Source of the DNA: Cyprinus carpio
Taxonomy: Eukaryota; Chordata; Actinopteri; Cypriniformes; Cyprinidae
DNA length: 64,000 nucleotides
Direction: 5' to 3'
NCBI RefSeq assembly: GCF_018340385.1
Contig: NC_056598.1
Span: forward strand, 1,671,666-1,735,665
The translations under genes and the position numbers were made by a program. Within the stretch, counting starts at the first letter, position 1; every line of letters starts with the position of its first letter. The notes below the pieces were generated by a model, which had not been told where the DNA came from, ran no database searches, and saw nothing but the letters and a program-made list of their open reading frames with translations. Positions 12,590 to 24,313 of this stretch are shown here, in pieces.

Positions 12590-12805
12590 ATTTAAACTGC
12601 AAGAGTGTGTCTGCCTCCCAAACAGTGTTAAGTAGATTTTTCCAGAGTTTGGGCGCTAAATAGGAAAAGGATCTGCCGCCCGCAGTTGATTTTGATATTC
12701 TAGGTATTATCAAAGGGCCAAAAGTTTTGAGATCATAGCAGACATGAAGGACTATAATGCAATAAGAGCTTCAAATACTGAGGTGCTAAACCATTCAGGG
12801 CTTTA
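12590..12805 (-). mobile_element. 3' part of an L2-like LINE ORF2
   Basis: The minus strand reads P-R-I-S-K-S-T-A-G-G-R-S-F-S-Y-L-A-P-K-L-W, then L-N-T-V-W-E-A-D-T-L, the C-terminal signature of fish L2-like LINE ORF2. It continues directly from the piece at 14335-14690 once the Tc1 copy between them is removed. Confidence 0.8.
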
Positions 12806-12807
12806 TA

Positions 12808-14332
12808 CACTCACCTAAAGGATTATTAGGAACACCTTACTAATACTGTGTTTGAACCCCTTTCGCCTTCAGAACTGCCTTAATTCTACGTGGCATTGAT
12901 TCAACAAGGTGCTGAAAGCATTCTTTAGAAATTGTTGGCCCATATTGATAGGATAGCATCTTGCAGTTGATGGAGATTTGTGGGATGCACATCCAGGGCA
13001 CTAAAGCTCCCGTTCCACCATATCCCAAAGATGCTCTGTTGGGTGGTGAGTTTTGTCTGGTGACTGTACAGTGAACTCATTGTCATGTTCAAGAAACCAA
13101 TTTGAAATGATTCGAGCTTTGTGACATGGTGCATTAATCCTGCTGGAAGTAGCCATCAGAGGATGGGTACATGGTGGTCATAAAGGGATGGACATGGTCA
13201 GAAACAATGCTCAGGTAGGCACGTGGCATATAAACGATGCCCAATTGGCACTAAGGGGGCCTAAAGTGTGCCAAGAAAACATCCCCCACACCATTACACC
13301 ACCACCAGCAGCCTGCACAGTGGTAACAAGGCATGATGGATCCATGTTCTGATTCTGTTTACACCGCCAAATTCTGACTCTACCATCTGAATGTCTCAAC
13401 AGAAATCGAGATCATCAGACCAGGCAACCATTTTTCCAGTCTTCAACTGTCCAATTTGGTGACTCGTGCAAATTGTAGCCTCTTTTCCCTATTTGTTTGA
13501 GTGGTACCCGGTGGGGTCCTTCAACTGTAGCCCATCAGCCTCAAGGTTGTGCGTGTTGTGCTTCACAAATGCTTTGCTGCATACCTCGGTTGTAACGAGT
13601 GGTTATTTCAGTCAAAGTTTTCTAGGAATTGTTCCGTGGCCTAATGGTAGAGAGTCGGACTTGCAATCCAAGGGTTGTGGAGTCGAGTCTCGGCCGGCAG
13701 GAATTGTAGGTGTGAATGTACAGCGCTCTCTCCACCCTCAATACCCGACTGAGGTGTTGAGCAAGGCACCGAACCCCCAACTGCTCCCCGGGCGCTTCAG
13801 CATAAATGATACCCACTTCTCCCGAGTGTGTGTACACTGCTGTGTGTGTGCACTTTGGATGGTTTAAAAGCAGAGCACGAATTCTGAGTATGGGTAACCA
13901 TACTTGGCTGTATGTCACATCACTTTCACTTTCTCTTTTTTCTATCAGCTTGAATCAGTCGGCCCATTCTCCTCTGACCTCTAGCATCAACAAGGCAATT
14001 TTCGCCCACAGGACTGCCGCATACTGGATGTTTTTCCCTTTTCACACCATTCTTTGTAAACCGTAGAAATGGTTGTGCATGAAAATCCCAGTAACTGAGG
14101 AGATTGTGAAATACTCAGACCGGCCCGTCTGGCACCAACAACCATGCCACGCTCAAAATTGCTTAAATCACCTTTCTTTCCCATTCTGACATTCAGTTTG
14201 GAGTTCAGGAGATTGTCTTGACCAGGACCACACCCCTAAATGCATTGAAGCAACTGCCATGTGATTGGTTGATTAGATAATTGCATTAATGAGAAATTGA
14301 ACAGTTGTTCCTAATAATCCTTTAGGTGAGTG
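12808..14332 (-). mobile_element. Tc1-like transposon, dead, carrying a SINE
   Basis: The ends are exact inverted repeats (CACTCACCTAAAGGATTATT at the left, its complement at the right) flanked by TA at 12806-12807 and 14333-14334, as expected for Tc1/mariner. Minus-strand transposase remnants are readable: an N-terminal helix-turn-helix region starting M-G-K-K-G-D-L-S-N-F-E-R-G-M near 14184, and later catalytic-core pieces. Stops, frameshifts and the SINE at 13629-13936 inactivate it. Confidence 0.92.
13629..13936 (+). mobile_element. tRNA-derived SINE inserted in the Tc1 copy
   Basis: The head has an A box (GTGGCCTAATGG) and a B box (GAGTCGAGTCTC). A body follows with the familiar GAGCAAGGCACCGAACCCC and CAACTGCTCCCCGGGCGC segments of a common cyprinid SINE. 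It ends near CACTTTCACTTTC. The Tc1 sequence resumes beyond it (CTATCAGCTTGAATCAGTC). This insertion is younger than the Tc1 and LINE it sits in. Confidence 0.85.
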
Positions 14333-14334
14333 TA

Positions 14335-14690
14335 AGTAATAAGCAAGATTTTAAAATCTATACGATGTTTGATAGGGAGCCAGTGCAGTGTTGATAGAAC
14401 TGGGTTAATATGATCATACTTCCTGGTTCTAGTAAGAACTCTAGCTGCTGCATTTTGGACTAACTGGAGTTTGTTTATTAAGCGTGCAGAACAGCCACCC
14501 AATAAAGCATTACAATAATCTAACCTTGTGGTCAAGAATGCATGAAATAACACTTCTGCATTTGACATTAAGAACATAGGTTGTAATTTAGATACATTTT
14601 TTGAGATGGAAAAATGCAGTTTTACAAATGCTAGAAATGTGACTTTCAAAGGAAAGATACCCTTACGAAAAAGAAGTTTATTCAAGTGTG
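14335..14690 (-). mobile_element. L2-like LINE ORF2, post-catalytic RT region
   Basis: The minus strand reads H-A-F-L-T-T-R-L-D-Y-C-N-A-L-L-G-G-C and then L-V-Q-N-A-A-A-R-V-L-T-R-T-R-K, a well-known signature downstream of the RT catalytic motif in fish LINEs. It is collinear with the fragments at 16617-18990 (5' side) and 12590-12805 (3' side). Confidence 0.88.
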
Positions 14691-15740
14691 CTATTAGTAT
14701 ACTTCTTTTAAACTAAAAATAGGAATGTATGCTTTTAATTTACTTTTTATGTAGAGAAATGGTAATGGGCTTTATGTACTTTGGCTTTATGAAATGGGGC
14801 TTTATGCACTTCTCAGAAATATACTTAAAATGACATTTAAGTATACTTGATTTATACTTACAAAAAGTCTAAATAGTATTTGATCTATACTTGTGCTCCT
14901 AGAATCTGTGTTTTCATTGTTATATGGTAGAGGGCGCTAGTCCACATCTTCTGTACAGAATTTCCAAAAAAAAAAAAAAACACAAGAGAGAAGAAAAAAG
15001 ACACAACAGATACTAACACATGTAATCCTAACACGATCATCTGAACATGAAACATCTGACATCAAAACTGTAACGTTATGGAATTAAATGGCGACTGATT
15101 TAGGTAATAATTTACAGTCAAGCTTTGGAGTGTTGATCGCTCCATCCTACTACTACTTTGATTATCCGTCTGAATCCAATTCATAATCTTTTTTTCAGGC
15201 TTGTTCAAAATAATTATTGCTTTATTTTTATGAAACTTAACCCACATTAACGTGTTTAAAAAAGAATGCATGAATCGAGATAACATGTTTTTGTTTAACA
15301 GCAGATTACTTTCTTTGGAGTTTTGTAAGTTCAGATATTCATATAACAACATTTTATACACATTAAAAACCTAAAGAGGGACAAAGGATACTTAAAGATG
15401 ATGTAACGTCTCACTTAAAGAAACTTATGAGTAATCAACTTGTAGGTATAAACTACTAAACTAGTAGTTTACTGAGAATCTACTTCAAAGTGTACAAAGT
15501 ATTTAATTAGTAAAACTATCCAGTATACCTATAAAGTTTCATCTTTTCAGTATAACTTGCAGATACAAACTACCAAACATACAGATAACTAGTTGTGTAC
15601 GCAAAGTTTGCTAACTGTTATCGTTAAAGTAGATACAAGAAAGTGGGCCAATTTAGTCCCACTGGAGTATGAAACAGTACACTTACAAGTATACGACTAG
15701 AACACTGTAATCTCTGCGACATAAAGTATACTAAAAATAG
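14691..15740. repeat. putative non-autonomous element rich in AGTATACTT words
   Basis: Repeated words of the AGTATAC/GTATACTT type occur at both sides (14690-14880 and 15380-15740) around a less repetitive core with an A-run at 14967-14980. It separates two halves of the same LINE, so it was probably inserted. Ends and target duplication could not be fixed. Confidence 0.4.
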
Positions 15741-15742
15741 TA

Positions 15743-16585
15743 CACTCGCCCTAAAGGAGTATTATAGACACCTGTGTCATTTCTCCATAATGCAATTATC
15801 TAATCAACAAATCACATGGCATGCTTCAATGCATCTTATGTCCTGGTCAAGACAATCTCCTGAACTGCCAAAGCTGATGTAATGGGAAAAAAGGTGAATT
15901 TGAGAATTTTAGGCGGTGGCAATGGGTGTTGGTTGCCAGACGGGCCGGTCCTGAGTAGTTCAACAATCAGCTCAGTTACTGTGATTTTCATTCACAATCA
16001 TTTCTTTCTACGGTTTACAAAGATGGTGTGAAAAGGGAAAAACATCCAGTCTGCGGCAGTCCTGTGGGCGAAATGCCTTGTTGGATGGCTAGATGTCAAG
16101 GAGAATGTGGCCGACTGATTCCAGCTGATAGAATAGCAACTTTGACTGAAATAACCACTCCGTTACAACGCGAGGTATGCAGCAAAGCATTTGTGAAGCC
16201 ACAACACGCACAACCTTGAGCTGATGGCTACCAACAGCAGAAGACCCCACCGGTACCACTCATCTCCACTACAAATAGGAAAAAGAGGCTACAATTTTGC
16301 ACGAGCTCACCAAAACTGGACAGTTGAAGACTGGAAACATGTTGCCTGGTCTGATGAGTCTCGATTTCTGTTGGAAACATTCAGATGGTAGAGTCAGATT
16401 TTGCGTAAAACAAATGAGAACGATGGATCCAGCATGCCTTGTTAACACTGTGCCGGCTGCTGGTGGTGGTGTAATGGTGTGGGGGATGTTTTCTTGGCAC
16501 ACTTTAGGCCCCTTAGTGCCAACTGGGCATCGTTTATATGCCACGGCCTACCTGAGCATTGTTTTCTGACCATGACCATGACCAG
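15743..16585 (+). mobile_element. second Tc1-like copy, truncated
   Basis: Starts after TA at 15741-15742 with a diverged terminal repeat (CACTCGCCCTAAAGGAGTAT). It matches the copy at 12808-14332 in opposite orientation, including G-G-G-V-M-V-W-G-M-F-S-W near 16460-16500, a Tc1 transposase motif. It breaks off at 16585 in a T-run (16586-16612), so the C-terminal part and right terminal repeat are lost. Confidence 0.85.
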
Positions 16586-16616
16586 TTTTTTTTTTTTTTT
16601 TTTTTTTTTTTTTGTA

Positions 16617-18990
16617 GAATTTGACAATAGAGTAAATTACTAGTCAACCATTTTTATATCAACTATGCATTCCATGAGGTTTTTCAAATTGGTATGTTTT
16701 GTTTGGCCGCAAAGAAATATAGAGCTGAGTATCATCAGCAAAACATTGAAAGCTAACACTGTGTTTCTAATAATATCTCCCAAGTCGGGTAAAAGTAACC
16801 GTGAAAAGTAACAGTCCTAGTAATGGGCCTTGAGGTACTCCAGTCACTGCACTTGTGATCGATGTGAGACCTCTTCATTTACTGCTACGAATTGATGGAG
16901 GTCACGTAAGTAGATTTGAGCTCCGCTAATGCACTTTCATTAATGCTAAAAAAGTTTTCTAGTCTATTCAAAGAATGTTGTGGTCAATAGTTTTGAATGC
17001 AGCGCTAAGATCCAGTAGCACTAGAGAGATACAACCACGATAAGATGATAAGAGCAGGTCATTTGTAACTCTAAGGAGAGCAGTCTCAGTACTATTGATA
17101 CGGTCTAAATCCTGCTGGAAATCCTTACAGATACCATTTTTCTCTAAGAGGAATATAAATTCCAGATAATTTGATATTTTTTTGGATAGAAAAGGGAGAT
17201 TCGAGATCATCTATAATTAACTAGTTCTTTGGGGTCAAGTTGTGGTTTTTTGATGAGAGGCTTAATAACAGCCAGTTTGGAGGTTTTGGGGACATGTCCT
17301 AATAACAATGAGGAATTAATATAGTCAGAAGAGGATCTATGACTTCTGGAAGCACCTCGTTTAGGAGCTTAGATGGAATAGGTTCTAACATACATGTTGT
17401 TGGTTTAGATGATTTAACAAGTTTATACAATTGTTCCTCTCCTATAGTAGAGAATGAGTGGAATTGTTCCTCAGGGGATCTATATGCACTGTCTGATGTG
17501 ATACTGTAGCTGATGGCTGCATGGTTGGAATTTTATCTCTAATAGTATTGATCTTGGAAGTAAAAGTCGTTACTGCTGTGCTGTTGGGAAATGTATCTCT
17601 AATAGTATTGATCTTGGAAGTAAAAGTTTAGCCACTGTATTGAATAAAATACCTTGGGTTATGTTTGTTTTCTTCTAAAGAGACGAAAAGTAATCAGATC
17701 TAGCAGTTTTTAATGCTTTTCTGTAGGGATAGGCTACTTTCCTGCCAAACAATACAAAAATACCTCAGTTCTGTTTTCCTCCAGCTGCGCGCCATTTCCG
17801 TGCTGCTCTCTTTAGGGTGCGAGTGTGCTCATTATACCACGGTGTCAGACTGTTTCCTTAATCTTCCTTAAGCATAAAGGCGCAACTGTATTTAAAATGC
17901 TAGAAAAGAGAGAGTCCATAGTTTTCTGTTACATCATCAAGTTGTTCTGAGGTTTTGGATGTGCTAAGGAATTGTGATACATCAAGAAGATTACTTACAA
18001 AGCAGCTTTTTGTGGTAGAAGTGACAAGTGGTAGAAGTGACACTTGTAACAAGAAGTAGAATTTACAGTTTTAGCTATATGAAGTTTGCACAAGAATAGA
18101 TAATGATCTGAGATATCATCGCTTGGCTGCATAATTTCAAAACCATCAACATCAATTCCATGTGACAGTATTAAATCTAGAGTATGAGTTTGACCATGTG
18201 TAGGTCCTGAAACGTGTTGTCTAACCCCAATAGAGTTCAAATTGTCTATGAATGCTGATCCCAGTGCATCTTTTTCATTATCAACATGGATATTAAAATC
18301 ACCAACAATTAAAACTTTATCTGCAGCCAGCACTAAACTCGGATGTAAAATCAGCAAACTCTTTAATAAAGTCTGTATGGTGCCCTGGTGGCCTGTATAC
18401 AGTAGCCTGTACAAACATCACAGGGCATTTATCATTAACATTTGTTTCTCTGGATAATGTTATATGAAGCACCATTACTTCAAACGAGTTATCCTTGAAG
18501 CCTGCCCTCTGAGAAATCCTGAAACATTGTTGTAAATTGAAGCAACACCTCCCCTCTTTATCCTTTTCGACGTGGCTCATGTTTATAACAGTAATCTTGG
18601 AGGGGAGACTCATTTAAAATAATGTAATCATCAGGTTTTAGACAGGTTTCTGTCAAACGGAGCACATCTAGGTTTATGATCAGTGTGATCATATCATTTC
18701 CAAAAAGTGCTTTCGTAGAAAGGGACCTGATATTCAATAAGCCAAGCTTTATCATTTGTTTATCTGTATTACATCTGTTTTTTTTTTTATTTGTTGAACA
18801 TCAATTAAATTGTAACTCTTATAAAACCGAGACGTTTTATCTTATGGTATTTCTTTGGGCTATATGAATGTTTGTGTTTTCTGAACACACTCCAGTTACT
18901 TTTTGGGTTTCTCTCCCATGTCAGTCTGTTAGATCTTGCCCACCGACACGTTTGTGCCATATGTTGAACTCTAGTGCTATTACTGAGTTT
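16617..18990 (-). mobile_element. L2-like LINE: endonuclease and reverse transcriptase, degenerate
   Basis: In minus-strand order: an APE-type endonuclease start (L-G-L-L-N-I-R-S-L, T-E-T-C-L near 18750-18650), V-I/L-I-V-G-D-F-N-I-H near 18300, a degenerate catalytic S-D-H region (D-D-I-S-D-H-Y near 18110), then RT motifs D-L-S-A-A-F near 17010, G-V-P-Q-G near 16830 and F-A-D-D-T-Q-L-Y near 16720. Numerous frameshifts show it is dead. The same copy continues at 14690 and 12805 after later insertions. Confidence 0.87.
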
Positions 18991-18999
18991 TCGAGGGCA

Positions 19000-20590
19000 T
19001 TTTTGAAAAATCATAAGTTATGGCGGGGGCATTTTTGAAAAATCATAAGGCATTTTTGAAAAATCATAATATTCCTACCTTTGAAAATCCTCCATCATTT
19101 CCGGATCCTGAGCCTACACTCAGGATTTTTTTTTTTTTTACAATTTTTTTTTTAGGTTTTTCAACTATTTTAGATGCTATTGCACCTTTGAAGGTGAAAC
19201 ATGTAAAAACTAAGGTATAGCCCTGGTTTAATGGTACTACATGAGCTCTCAGACAAACTTGCAGAAGAGCAGAGCGTAAATGGTGGAAGGACAGGCTGCA
19301 GGTGTCATTTGAAATTAGCCCTGGTTTAATGGTACCATACCAAAAAGCAGTAAGACAGCGAAGGCAAAGTACTTTTTGCTGCTATTACTGAAAATAAGTG
19401 TCCATAGACCTAGAGTATTGTTTAATACTATCGACTTCTGTTATTAAACCATCAAATAGCATTGGGCCTGAGATTTTCAGTGGAGGCTGTGAGAATTTTA
19501 TGAGTGTTTTTTCGTGTCAAAGATCGAAAATATTATCCCTCTGCTCCTTTTTGTTGTCCTGCTGTTGTTTTATCGGTTCAAACTTCTTCAAACTTTCTAC
19601 CTTGGCTAAAATAGTTGACCAATTGAAAACCACTGGATTCCCCTCTTTATGGTGTTCTATCAAGACTGATCAAACAAACTTTTGATGTAGTTGGGCTTAG
19701 CATTTTATCAATAATAAATAGCTTCCTTGCATCAGGGATTGTTCCTGCATCTTTCAAGTATGCTGTAGTACAATCTTTGATTAAAAATACTAAATTGGAT
19801 CCAACAGATTATGCAAATTATAGGCCTATTTCAATACTGCCTTTTCTTTCAAAGGTGCTGGAGAAAGCTGTGCTAATTCAGCTGCAGTCTTTTTTTGAAT
19901 TGGAATTCTTTATTTGAAGTTTTCCAGTCTGGGTTTAGGGAGCATCATAGTACTGAGTCTGCATTTTTGAACGTTCTCAATGATGTTCTGCTAGAAGTAG
20001 ACTCTGGTGATACTGCAATTTTGGTGTTAATTGACCAGCTTTTGACACCATAGACCATTCTTATTGCTCGACTTAAATGGGTGGTAGGGATTCGTGGTAC
20101 TGTTTTAAACTGGTTTAAGTCCTTTATAACCAATAGGAGCTTTTCAGTTACCCTGGGTAAATTTTGATCATCATCGGCCTCCCTTACATGTGGGATCCCG
20201 CAAGGATCCATTTTGGGACCCATTTTGTTTTCATTGTATATGCTGCCAATTGGATATATTTTTAATAAATATGCTATATCGTTTCATTGCTATGCTGATG
20301 ATACGCAGATTTATGTACCAGTAAAGAAGGAAGGTAACTTTTTAGAACCTCTTCTTGCATGCTTAAAGGATGTTGAAAACATGGTTGGCTGTGAATTTTC
20401 TGCACCTAAATGAAAGTATAACTGAGACTATTGTTTTTGCACCCTCCAGTGCATCTGGGTCTACTAATATTGATTCAGGCCCTTTATCTATCTATGGAAA
20501 ATCCACGGTAAAAAAAAAAAAAAAAGGGTTAATTTTTGATGATGCCTTGAAATTTGACAAACATATCAATGTAACATATTCTTTATAAAA
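19000..20590 (+). mobile_element. second LINE (same broad group), plus strand, degenerate
   Basis: Plus-strand frames give D-A-I-A-P-L-K-V-K near 19170, then N-Y-R-P-I-S-I-L-P-F-L-S-K-V-L-E-K near 19820, Q-S-G-F-R near 19930, G-I-P-Q-G-S-I-L-G-P near 20200 and the catalytic C-Y-A-D-D-T-Q near 20290. Frames change repeatedly and the endonuclease is mostly gone. At 19000-19066 a 20-bp unit (ATTTTTGAAAAATCATAAG) is repeated three times at the junction with the minus-strand LINE. Confidence 0.85.
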
Positions 20591-21420
20591 GTTGAGACTC
20601 GTCCACACCCCCCCTGAAACGGCTCGTTCTAACACGCCCCACATCTCTACATCACTGTGTGGGAAGATTTGCATGTCGTGTAGATGCTGTGTGTTTCACT
20701 GTGAAAGCGAAACTACTTTGTTTGGCCTTCCAAAAGAAGATGATATCCGCTTCGTCATGCCTGGGGCTGATCCGTGCTGGTCGCTGAGGAAATACATCAA
20801 CTTTGCACTGTGGATCGCTGAATTGGCTTTCACCGTGGACGAAGTGGAGTCCAGCCCGGTGTCGTCACATGTGGTTGCTGCAAGACCAAGGTAAGCTTCT
20901 TCGTAGAATCCGCCTCAAGTCGCCCACCTCTGCTCACTCAAGCCGGCCGCGGTGTGCGACACTGTTTCATTGAGAAAGCAAAACTACTTTGTTTTTGCCT
21001 TCCAAAAGAAAACACGACTAGAAATGATGTTTATATCATGTTTATAGTGGGTTTTATGTTTATGTCTCGCCGCTCCGGCTGGACAAGGCATCACAATATG
21101 TTAAGGGACGTAACATTTCCGTCACACGCTTGAGGCATTCGGTCAATCACAACGCGCTGGATAGCTGGCCAATCATAACACACCTCACTTTTCAGAACGA
21201 TGAGCTTTGTGAAAATTGACGTGTTTCAGAAGGCTGGGCATAGAGGAGAAACAATAATGTACAGTATGTGGAAAATAATGTGTTTTTTTAACCTTAAACC
21301 GCATAAACACATTTCATTACACCAAATAATGTTATTTTTAGCAACGTCATCATATGACCCCTTTAAACATGATATGGCTGAGCAACAGTTACTATGGTAA
21401 AAACATGGTAAATGTGCGGA
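20591..21420. repeat. dispersed DNA-element-like repeats
   Basis: 20640-20760 and 20940-21020 contain related blocks (ACTGTG/TTTCA...AAACTACTTTGTTT...CCTTCCAAAAGAA). The segment to 21365 ends with the familiar CATATGACCCCTTTAA motif of a common cyprinid repeat. An 80-codon open frame on the plus strand in this region matches nothing I know. Confidence 0.4.
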
Positions 21421-21525
21421 CATGATCCCTTTCCCACCACAATTTCAAATGAATATCACAATGGGCAAATACCAAATGGAAATGATCATCCCTATCCCCT
21501 TGGAGTGAGGACTTTGGTGTGAGGG

Positions 21526-21764
21526 AGCAACGTAATTTCCTCATTATCTTCAGCTGGGATGTTCCCATGACAAAGCAGCACGGTGTCTGTCAGCAGATTC
21601 ACTGATGGACACTGGCATAAAAAAAACATACTTTTTATATTTTAAAAAGTTTCAAATATATTCTTTTTTATATATTATATAGCATATTTTAAAAACTTTT
21701 TCAAATATAAAATGTATGTTTATTTCCAACTCAAGCTGAAGATAATGAGGAGATTACGTTGCAA
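21526..21764. repeat. inverted repeat (hairpin) with ~30-bp arms
   Basis: GCAACGTAATTTCCTCATTA at 21527 onward is matched in reverse complement at 21733-21764 (AATGAGGAGATTACGTTGC). The loop of about 175 bp is AT-rich. It is probably a short inverted-repeat element. No target duplication was found. Confidence 0.6.
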
Positions 21765-22120
21765 CAGGCACTGATGAATTAGTGTGGCATTCTGATTGGT
21801 TGTGTTTGAAAAAGGAAATCAAGATACTTCCTGTCAGATTTTTGTGTGTTACATAGAGAATTGTGTCTTGTGTTTTGCAAAAAGTGTTTTATGAAATTGA
21901 AATCTGAGTCAAAGGCAGAGAATAAGTGTATGGTTTTGGAGATTTGGTTGGTGCTGCTGTTTGAGTGTTAGCTTTCAGAAATTGTGTGACAAGTAAGGAT
22001 TTTGTGTGTAAGCAGAAGTAAAAATAAAATAAAAGTTTTTGAATGTGACGCTGATTTTAGTGATTGAAATATTGTGAAGGGTGCTTTATGGATTTCTGTC
22101 TATGAGCTCTATGTTACTGG

Positions 22121-22734
22121 TAGGTATGGGCGATACCGCTCATTTTGTTTTCGATACAATACCGATACTTTTCAAGGGCAGTATCATCAATATTGATACC
22201 GATACGATACTTTGAAACTGAACTTTTAAATTATGAAATTTATTAAATTATTAAATAGTAAAATGGGAAATGATACCTACTTAACTTTATATTTGAAATG
22301 CATTTTAAACATTCAATACACCTTAATTATTACTTATGTTTGAGTTATTTCACAATAAATATAATATGTTTTTTTTTTTTTTTCTGTCCTCTGATAAACA
22401 TTGTTCTGGAGCTGCCGTTTCCAAAAGCATCTGTCGTATGATACTTGTGGGAAACGCAGCCCTGTTTGAATGCACTGTCAGAAGTGAGTGAACGTTCTCT
22501 GTGATCGACTGGTTCTGCCTTGAATGAGCAGGAAACTAGTTCTATCCTACACAGTTTTTCACTAACATAGGTTATTTGTCCATTTCAATGCATATTGTAC
22601 ACAATATTTTTTTTCTGATAAACAAAATCACTGGTAAATAAAACACACCTTAGTATCGATATTTGTATCGATACATTCGATACTCGCGTCAGTATCGATA
22701 TATTGATACTTCAGGATCGATACGCCCATCCCTA
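22121..22734. mobile_element. non-autonomous hAT element with 8-bp target duplication
   Basis: The terminal repeats TAGGTATGGGCG and CGCCCATCCCTA enclose 614 bp full of ATCGATAC-type words near both ends. The flanks GTTACTGG (22113-22120) and GTTAGTGG (22735-22742) differ by one base, fitting an 8-bp hAT target duplication. No transposase is present. Confidence 0.85.
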
Positions 22735-23080
22735 GTTAGTGGCACAACAGTATCGTGAGTAGCTCTGGTGTCATGGGAAAAAAAATGCAAACTGACTGCC
22801 CAGTCACACATTCGCTATGTGCTGTTACTCAAGCTGTTTAGAGATAGTTGTACTCAGTCTATTTAGGCAATGAGTTGCCACAAAGTCACATGATTTTGAG
22901 TTTTATAATGTTAAAAGTGTTTGTTAGTGTGTTGTGTGTAATATAAAAAAAAGAGTAAATAAATATTGAGTTGACTTGAAAGTGTATAAAACCAAATAGC
23001 AAATAGCTAAAAAAAAAGAAAAAAAAAATGAGACATTTCTTAAAATATCTTTTTTTTTTTAATACTCCACTGAAGAGAGA

Positions 23081-23229
23081 AACAGGTTTGGAACAACATG
23101 AGGATGAGTAAATGATGAGCACAGTTAAATGTTGAGACCTACTGTTAAAAGTAGACCTAATAAGATTTTTCAGGTTTGGAACAACATGAGGATGAGTAAA
23201 TGATGAGCACAGTTAAATGTTGAGACCTA
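23081..23229 (+). repeat. near-identical direct duplication of ~57 bp
   Basis: CAGGTTTGGAACAACATGAG...GTTGAGACCTA occurs at 23081-23142 and again at 23172-23228. The core is a common fish repeat end that also appears near 30450-30480. Confidence 0.85.
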
Positions 23230-23258
23230 GAAAATATTTCTAGTTAATCAACTTAACC

Positions 23259-24305
23259 CAGCGGTTCCCAAACTTTTTTGGACTTTGCAAACTTTCTACT
23301 AATTTTTGGTGGCCAGGACAAAATTCAGGGGGGGTGCAAATTCCCACACAGCGCTCCCAGTCGATCCCATTGGTCCTCATAAAAACATCAATTAAATTGA
23401 AGATTTCCTGTCCTGTTGTTCGGGTATCAAGGGGCCGACAGAACAAAAAATCTTCTTGTACCGTTCCTTCAAAAAGGTAACGGACATACAGAAGAAGATT
23501 GGCCAGATTTGCAACATCTGTAGACTCGTCTACTTTTTTGCCTCTTTCTCTCCAATCATACACTCCACCATCTCTTTGGCGCTGGCAAACACACGTCTTC
23601 GGCAATTGTGTGCGGCAGCCCCTTTCTCCCTACTCTGTAACTGAGCAGATATGAAGCCCGTAATGCGTCTTTCGTAGACCCAACGCATGAATGAAACTGC
23701 AATTTTTTTTTTTTTTTTTTTTTTTTGGCTTTTCTGCAACTCCTCCAACTTTGCTTTAAAAAATGTAAGGGGCTTTTGACTGAAATTGCCATGTTTTGTG
23801 TGCAGGTGACGACGGAGATAAGACGGCTTCAGACAGCTGTTTGCTAGAACTGCACAACACGCACTGAGGCCTCGGGCAATCTGTATCGTCGATCCAAGTG
23901 AAGCCCAGACCCAGATAATTGTCATCATATTTCCTTCTTTTTTTCCCCGTCTGGTGTTCACCCTCATCACCTCTTTTTTCCATCTCCCTGCATCTTCTGA
24001 CTCCCGCTCATTTTCTTTCTCTATTCTCTCCGTCTCCGTTGCCTCCAAATCCTCTCTCTCTCTTGGTCCCTCTCCTCCTTCATGACTAACAACTTTATCA
24101 TAAGACGTCCCACTTGACAGTTTCCCTGATTTCAGCCAGTTAAGCATATTTATAATATATATGTGGAATGAATGAAACGCATATTATTGTATGGAAATAT
24201 CCCATTTTAAAAAACAGACCGCCATTACATTTTTCCTCTCGCGCACCCCCTGGTGGCAGCTCGCGTACCCCTGGGGGTGCGCGTATCACACTTTGGGAAT
24301 CCCTG
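23259..24305 (-). mobile_element. hAT transposon (ZBED/SCAND3-like transposase), internally deleted
   Basis: The ends CAGCGGTTCCCAAA and TTTGGGAATCCCTG are inverted repeats flanked by a perfect 8-bp duplication ACTTAACC (23251-23258 and 24306-24313). The minus strand encodes remnants of a BED-finger transposase: G-F-T-W-I-D-D-T-D-C-P-R-P-Q-C-V-L-C, then L-R-R-H-L-H-T-K-H, later V-D-E-S-T-D-V-A-N-L-A-N-L-L and L-F-C-R-P-L. Frameshifts and the missing C-terminal catalytic half make it non-functional. A T-run (23702-23726) interrupts it. Confidence 0.9.
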
Positions 24306-24313
24306 ACTTAACC

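Noticed and set aside
13631..13700. Apparent tRNA gene (A and B boxes)
   Set aside because: It is the head of a longer SINE with a recognisable body and sits within a Tc1 copy. The anticodon arm and 3' acceptor stem do not pair convincingly.
23530..24147. 205-codon minus-strand ORF as a host gene
   Set aside because: Its frame crosses a frameshifted hAT transposase and a poly(A) stretch; it lies fully inside a transposon with target duplications.
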